Assembly (NCBI GenBank): GCA_000697055.1
Contig: JNDT01001888.1
Location: 159,680-223,679 of the forward strand
Source of the DNA: Saksenaea vasiformis B4078
Taxonomy: Eukaryota > Mucoromycota > Mucoromycetes > Mucorales > Saksenaeaceae
DNA length: 64,000 bases
Direction: 5' to 3'
The notes below the pieces were generated by a model. That model had not been told where the DNA came from, did no database searches, and saw nothing but the letters and a program-made list of their open reading frames with translations. Every line of letters begins with the position of its first letter. Position 1 is the first letter of the stretch. Below, piece by piece: positions 60,010 through 64,000 of the stretch. The position numbers and the translations under genes are program-made.

Positions 60010-60480
60010 AGCTCACCGTTTTGTAAACATTGCTTGTGTATCCTTTTTTTGTGTTTTGTTTTTTGCTTTTTGCTTTTTGTTTTTTGCTTTTTTCTTTTTC
60101 TTTTTGTGTTCTTGTTTGTAGTCCTTGTATAATATGCGTTTTTGTTTGTAGCCCTTGTATTGTACGCACTTTTTGGTTTTTGATTTTGCTTGTAGTCCTT
60201 GTATGACACGCGCTTTTTTGTTTGATTTTGTTTGTAGTCCTTGTATGGTACGCGATTTTTGTTTCTTGTTTTTTGTTTCTTGTAGGTGTAGTTTTTGTTT
60301 GTAGTCCTTTGTATGTGTGTAGTTCTTGTTTGTAGTCCGTGTATGTAGCCCTTGTATGTAGATATCTGATTTGCGGACTCCTTTGTATGGACTTCTTGTG
60401 TATGTATCCTTTGTTTGTGGATTCTTAGTGTATGGATCCCTTATTCGTGGATTCTTGTGTGTATCCTTTGTGTTTGGATT
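60010..60480. repeat. Degenerate minisatellite, GTTTGTAGTCCTTGTAT units
   Basis: Tandem units of about 30-50 bp, each with (T)GTTTGTAG(T/C)CCTTGTAT followed by a short variable ACGCG-type segment and T-rich spacer. On the minus strand units translate to a TIQGLQTK/YKGYKQK type repeat in a Lys-rich ORF of 217 codons (60666-60013), which I read as repeat-generated. Confidence 0.85.
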
Positions 60481-60485
60481 CTTGT

Positions 60486-60510
60486 GTGTGTGTGTGTGTG
60501 TGTGTGTGTA
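60486..60510. repeat. (GT)n microsatellite
   Basis: Thirteen or so GT dinucleotides in a row. Confidence 0.9.
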
Positions 60511-60680
60511 TCCTTGTTTGTGGATTGTTGTGTAGACTTTTTTGCGTATAGACTTTTTTGTGTATGGTCTTCTGTGGACTTCTTTGGGCTTCTTGTGCGG
60601 GCTTCCTGTAGACTTCTTTTTTGGAACTCGTAGAAGTCTTGTGAGCTTCCGTAAAATACTTGACAAGCATCATAAGCATT

Positions 60681-61040
60681 ACGCAAGCATAGGGTAGGAA
60701 CTACGCTTTTGCACGCCTCTGAACGCTTTCATGCATTTTTGGCAGGCTTCCGGTAAAGCGCTCGTAAGCGGCACCCAAACAAGGCTGAGAGCCATGCTTT
60801 TGTACGCCTCTGTGCGCTTTCGTGTGTTTTGGCAGGTTTCTGGCAAAGTACCCTTCAGCGTACGCAAGCATAGGGTAGGAACCATGCCTTTGTGCGCCTC
60901 CATGCACTTTCGTGTGTTTTGACAGGTTTCCAACAAAGTACCCTTTAGCATACGCAAACATAGGGTAAGGGTCGTGCCTTTGTATGCCTCCGCGTGCTTT
61001 CATAAGGTTTGGCAAGTTTTCCGGTACGATTTTCTTGGTT
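60681..61040. repeat. 90-bp tandem repeat, four units, open in more than one frame
   Basis: Unit starts at about 60681, 60773, 60862 and 60952 (spacing 92, 89, 90). Each carries ACGCAA(G/A)CATAGGGTA, a CTTTTG/CTTTG segment and a TTTTGGCAGG-like stretch. Minus-strand units give a 30-residue peptide (e.g. HGSYPMLAYAEGYFARNLPK), and a second frame is open too (ETCQNTRKRTEAYKSM type). Confidence 0.9.
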
Positions 61041-61079
61041 CCATTCTGTTCTTTGTGTTCCTTTTGTCTCCAAAAAAAA

Positions 61080-61315
61080 AAAGGAAAGAAAAGAATGAAA
61101 CCTCAGATGCGTAGCAATAAAAGGGTACAGATTAGCAATTATAACCATAAGGTCCAGTATGCATGACACTTACCAGAAACCATAAAACCGAGAAGGGAAA
61201 AAGGAAAAAGAACAGAGCGGACCCCATATGCGCAATGACAAAGAGTAAAGATTAGCAATCATAATCATAAAAACACAGTATGTGTAGCACTTACCAGAAA
61301 TCATAAAAAGTTGAG
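61080..61315. repeat. Tandem duplication, about 120 bp, each copy with CACTTACCAGAAA
   Basis: GATTAGCAATxATAAxCATAA at about 61130 and 61250 and CACTTACCAGAAA(C/T)CATAAAA at about 61168 and 61288 (120 bp apart). On the minus strand the CTGGTAAGTG is a splice-donor-like sequence. Confidence 0.85.
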
Positions 61316-61344
61316 AAAGAGCAATTTTTTCCAACCGTAAAAGA

Positions 61345-61715
61345 CATCCTTTTTGTGTTTACGAAATAAATTTTTTCTTTCATTTACCAGTCCTTATTGT
61401 TACTGTTTTTTTTTTACATGTGATGGTACTCTCATCACAAGGAAATCGAGACTCACCGCTGTAAGTTGGAATAATCATTGTTAAGAGGGTAGTTTAGTAT
61501 CTTGCACGGGTCGTGGAAAAAAAAGAAAAAGGACTCCGTCGCAAAAGAAAATCCCATTACCGAATACTTGTTAAATACCATAGCTATAATCCGCACAGTT
61601 ATTGTCATGATTCCGGAATATATGTAGTGAGGTAATCATGACGGGATGTTAGGCTTCTTGTAACATGGTCGATCATTTGCGTGTGAAATATGGACGAACG
61701 CGCACAGACAACACT
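61345..61715 (-). repeat. Dispersed repeat D, copy 2 (inverted relative to copy 1)
   Basis: Reverse complement of 51420-51790; see copy 1. Confidence 0.85.
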
Positions 61716-62869
61716 TTTTGGTAGTACCGCATAAACTTACACCTGACGTTTTACTCCGCCTCCGCAGCCGCCATCACCGCTTCCTGGCTGGATGTGTAAT
61801 TGACATTGGTATAAATGTATATCGACGTCGGTACCTGCAATGGTAACGATGTTTCGATGTTTTATCAGTCATAATTGTCTAATATATTTGTAGGAAGGGA
61901 TGTTTAGACTTCGATCGCTCGATTATTCGTTCTCTCCATATTTCCTCCGTTCACGCTACGTTTCGTTTTCCTTTTGGATAGCCCAGCAGTACCAACAACG
62001 TGTTCTTGAGTGAATGTATTCTGATAACGTCCCCTTTTCTACTTCGTTCGTCATCGCGAGGACTGATGCATGCGCATATGCCTCTTCACCTGCAGTAAAC
62101 ATTGACACTATCACCTTCCCAATCAGCATCACTTAAGGTTTATTCCGTTTGATACTTGTATCTTTATGATTTATTCACAGGCTTCCAGGCATAAGCCGCG
62201 TTCGATTACAATACTATAGGAATCTGTATTGTTTCTACCGGTCTGTTCAGTTTTTATTTTCCTAAAGTAGTAATTTTTTAGAGTTTACACCGAGTTTGGA
62301 ACATCGGTCCAGATCGAAACCATAATTGACAGATCACTTTACTTTTTATTACTTCCTTCATTTTTTTTCATGGAAATGTTACATAATTATACATTCGCAT
62401 ACTGCATACGTTGATGTGAACGTAAAAGTCGTATAGCGTTATATATATGAGCAAAAGTAACTGGATTTATGTGACGGAAGCAGTTTGTGTAACGTAGACA
62501 TGTGGACTTGATTGTATTGGCTAGAAAAGCCGAGTTTTGCGAATGAAAGGAGAGAATCACTCTTTCTCTTTTCCCCATCACTCTTTCCCTCTGAGAGCGC
62601 CCTTTGCTTTACACATACCATTTTTAAAAATATCTAATGTATTTTATTTCTTGTTCAAAGTGCAAAAGACAATGCTCTCCATTGTGGATGCGTGATGGAT
62701 GCGCACTGTAATTATTTCTGGTAAGGAACCTCGCTTTTGTTCTGTTTGTTCCTTTTTACTGACTACGTTGAACTTCTTTGGCCATAAATGCATGACTGCG
62801 GGGCAGTGGTAGGTCCGTCGTCTTTTGCTCTGCGTCATATGCCGTTGTCACTGCTCGTATGTCGGTTGC
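61716..62869. other. Gene-poor spacer
   Basis: AT-rich, no supported ORF or RNA. Confidence 0.4.
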
Positions 62870-63104
62870 GGGTGCCTGTGCAAGCTGGACTGTAATTGTT
62901 CCCATGTGGGTTGGCCTTGGGTGAAGTACAAATTCTGGGTCAGTCCCCATGGGCCCGGTTGCATTCAGTGATCCCGGGTGCGCGTGGCGGGGTGCGGGCA
63001 GGTATAGCGGGTGTGGCGTTGTTGGTGAATTACACGGGAATGCTTCTGTCCTGTAGCGAGTCTGCTTCGCCAGGTTGGTTTGATTTGGCGTCCATCGCCA
63101 AGGT
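62870..63104. other. GC-rich island open on both strands
   Basis: Markedly more G+C-rich than its flanks, with ORFs on plus (62896-63108) and minus (62756-63193). The minus reading is Pro/His/Thr-rich (LYLPAPRHAHPGSLNATGPM). Could be an exon of the unknown transcription unit to its right, or unrelated. Confidence 0.35.
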
Positions 63105-63760
63105 GTAAGTGTTTTCATTTCTATATTGCGACTTTTATGCTTACTTACTCTTCTTTTCTCTTTCCTTCTTGCTTTTTTATTGCAGAGGTACAAAGAGGTG
63201 TAAGTAATTGATCTTTACTTGTTGATAAATAGCTAAACGCGCATATCATTTTACAGAAGCAGTTTCTCTTTTTCTTTTGGGTATGCCATTGTTGCCAAGG
63301 TGTAAGTGTCCTATCTTTTACTTGCTGCCATTCTGAACCCATTATGTGTCTCATTTGATAGAAGTTGTCTCTTTCTTTCACTTTCTCACGTATGTAGTGA
63401 CGGACGCAGAGGTGTAAGTAATTCTAGTCTTTCCTTATTGACATAAATAACTTAGAACACATTTCACTTTGTAGATGTGCTTTCTCTTCTTTTGTCTCTG
63501 ACGTTTGTAGTGACGGACGTAGATGTGTAAGTATTCGACATGTTACTCATCAACATCTCGTATTCACAGCACGTTTCACTCTTGTAGAAGTACTTTCTTT
63601 TCTTTTACCATCTAATGCTATAGAGACCGACACGAGGTGTAAGTACATCCTTGTTTACTATCACAACTTGTAACTAACGCCATTTATTCTTTAGAAGTCT
63701 CCATTAACCTTAGGAAATCCAAGGAATCCAGCGCTGGGAGCTGATTTTATTGGTAAGTTC
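63101..63760 (+). repeat. Tandem micro-exon-like array: repeated GTAAGT donors every ~95-114 bp
   Basis: GTAAGT occurs at about 63105, 63200, 63302, 63414, 63527, 63639 and 63753, in the first six cases preceded by (A/G)A(G/T)GT. Between donors lies a T-rich tract and AG (e.g. TTTTACAG, TTTGATAG, CTTTGTAG, TTCTTTAG) followed by AAG or ATG and a TCTCTTTCTTTT block. Three units contain GTAGTGACGGACG or a close variant. This is a tandem repeat of about 112 bp whose units look like intron plus short exon. Whether it is transcribed is unknown. Confidence 0.7.
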
Positions 63761-64000
63761 ACAATCTTTCCTTTACCAAAGCTAGGCGCTCTCTTCCCTT
63801 TCTTCTCTTTTTCCTTCTCCTTCCTTTTCTTTTTATTTGATCAGACGAATGTGCGCAACACAAGACCCAAACCGTTTCCAGAGGCAAGATAACTACCAGC
63901 ACGAAATGTCTCTTTCTTTCGTAAACGACCCGTCAATCCTCCATAATTGGCTTGCGGACCTAATCGCGATCGTCTTAATGGTGTGCATCAATAAAATCCG
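63761..64000 (+). other. Right edge, possible continuing exons
   Basis: After a GTAAGT at 63753 comes a T/C-rich tract and a TTTGATCAG acceptor-like end at about 63845, followed by ACGAATGTGCGCAACACAAG. No protein recognised; the window ends. Confidence 0.3.

Noticed and set aside
60013..60666. 217-codon Lys/Thr-rich minus-strand ORF
   Set aside because: Composed of minisatellite units and a GT repeat, with no domain; treated as repeat, not gene.
1..64000. CRISPR arrays, rRNA operons, prophage or bacterial-type operons
   Set aside because: Genes are intron-split eukaryotic ones; the only regular repeats are microsatellites, minisatellites and transposon-derived elements.

Overview
This 64 kb window is a fungal nuclear chromosome segment. 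Genes are split by many short GT-AG introns (mostly 45-75 nt) and lie close together on both strands in islands, separated by AT-rich, repeat-filled stretches. Gene content (ITC1-type WAC protein, DIS3, DPH2, VPS74, eS24, ERG2, PMT, a neprilysin-like M13 peptidase, Sel1-repeat proteins) points to an early-diverging filamentous fungus. A Mucoromycota (Mucorales-like) host is my best inference, mainly from exon style and from a MACPF-like/Sel1 fusion protein; no rRNA or tRNA is present to confirm it.

Layout. 1-5.8 kb: 5' part of an ITC1/ACF1-like chromatin remodeler (minus, runs off the left edge), a decayed oligopeptide-transporter-like remnant, and the exosome nuclease DIS3 (plus). 6.4-7.8 kb: a homeobox gene with a very long polyglutamine tract. 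9.2-11.2 kb: DPH2. 13.8-15.8 kb: an amino-acid permease. 16.6-17.5 kb: non-autonomous transposon repeats. 19.2-23.2 kb: VPS74 and a 685-residue Sel1 protein. 24.6-31.6 kb: CTNNBL1-like splicing factor, ribosomal protein eS24, carnosine N-methyltransferase-like gene, and a hypothetical membrane protein. 31.6-37.2 kb: gene-poor, with MITE-like repeats and a dead Tc1/IS630-type transposase. 37.2-45.8 kb: 3-hydroxyisobutyryl-CoA hydrolase, a conserved unknown, sterol C8 isomerase ERG2, and a divergent protein O-mannosyltransferase. 47.3-49.8 kb: M13 metallopeptidase. 49.8-55 kb: nested dispersed repeats. 55.2-57.8 kb: MACPF-like/Sel1 fusion gene. 59.9-64 kb: several tandem-repeat arrays, including 30-codon minisatellite units and a ladder of seven GTAAGT donor-like sites with a spacing near 112 bp.

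The core genes are unrelated housekeeping functions (RNA decay, diphthamide synthesis, Golgi glycosyltransferase retention, translation, sterol and valine metabolism, secretory glycosylation); no operon-like cluster is seen. For twelve genes (DIS3, homeobox, DPH2, permease, VPS74, the first Sel1 gene, CTNNBL1, eS24, CARNMT, the 30.8 kb gene, HIBCH, the 39.3 kb unknown, ERG2, PMT and M13 were all attempted) I assembled exon chains by eye and checked that lengths sum to a whole number of codons. DPH2 only closes if an 11-nt GT...AG segment is removed. The most unusual material is the 11-nt segment in DPH2, the altered catalytic-loop motif of the PMT protein, a composite dispersed repeat carrying an exon-like fragment with its splice donor, and the micro-exon-like array at the right end.
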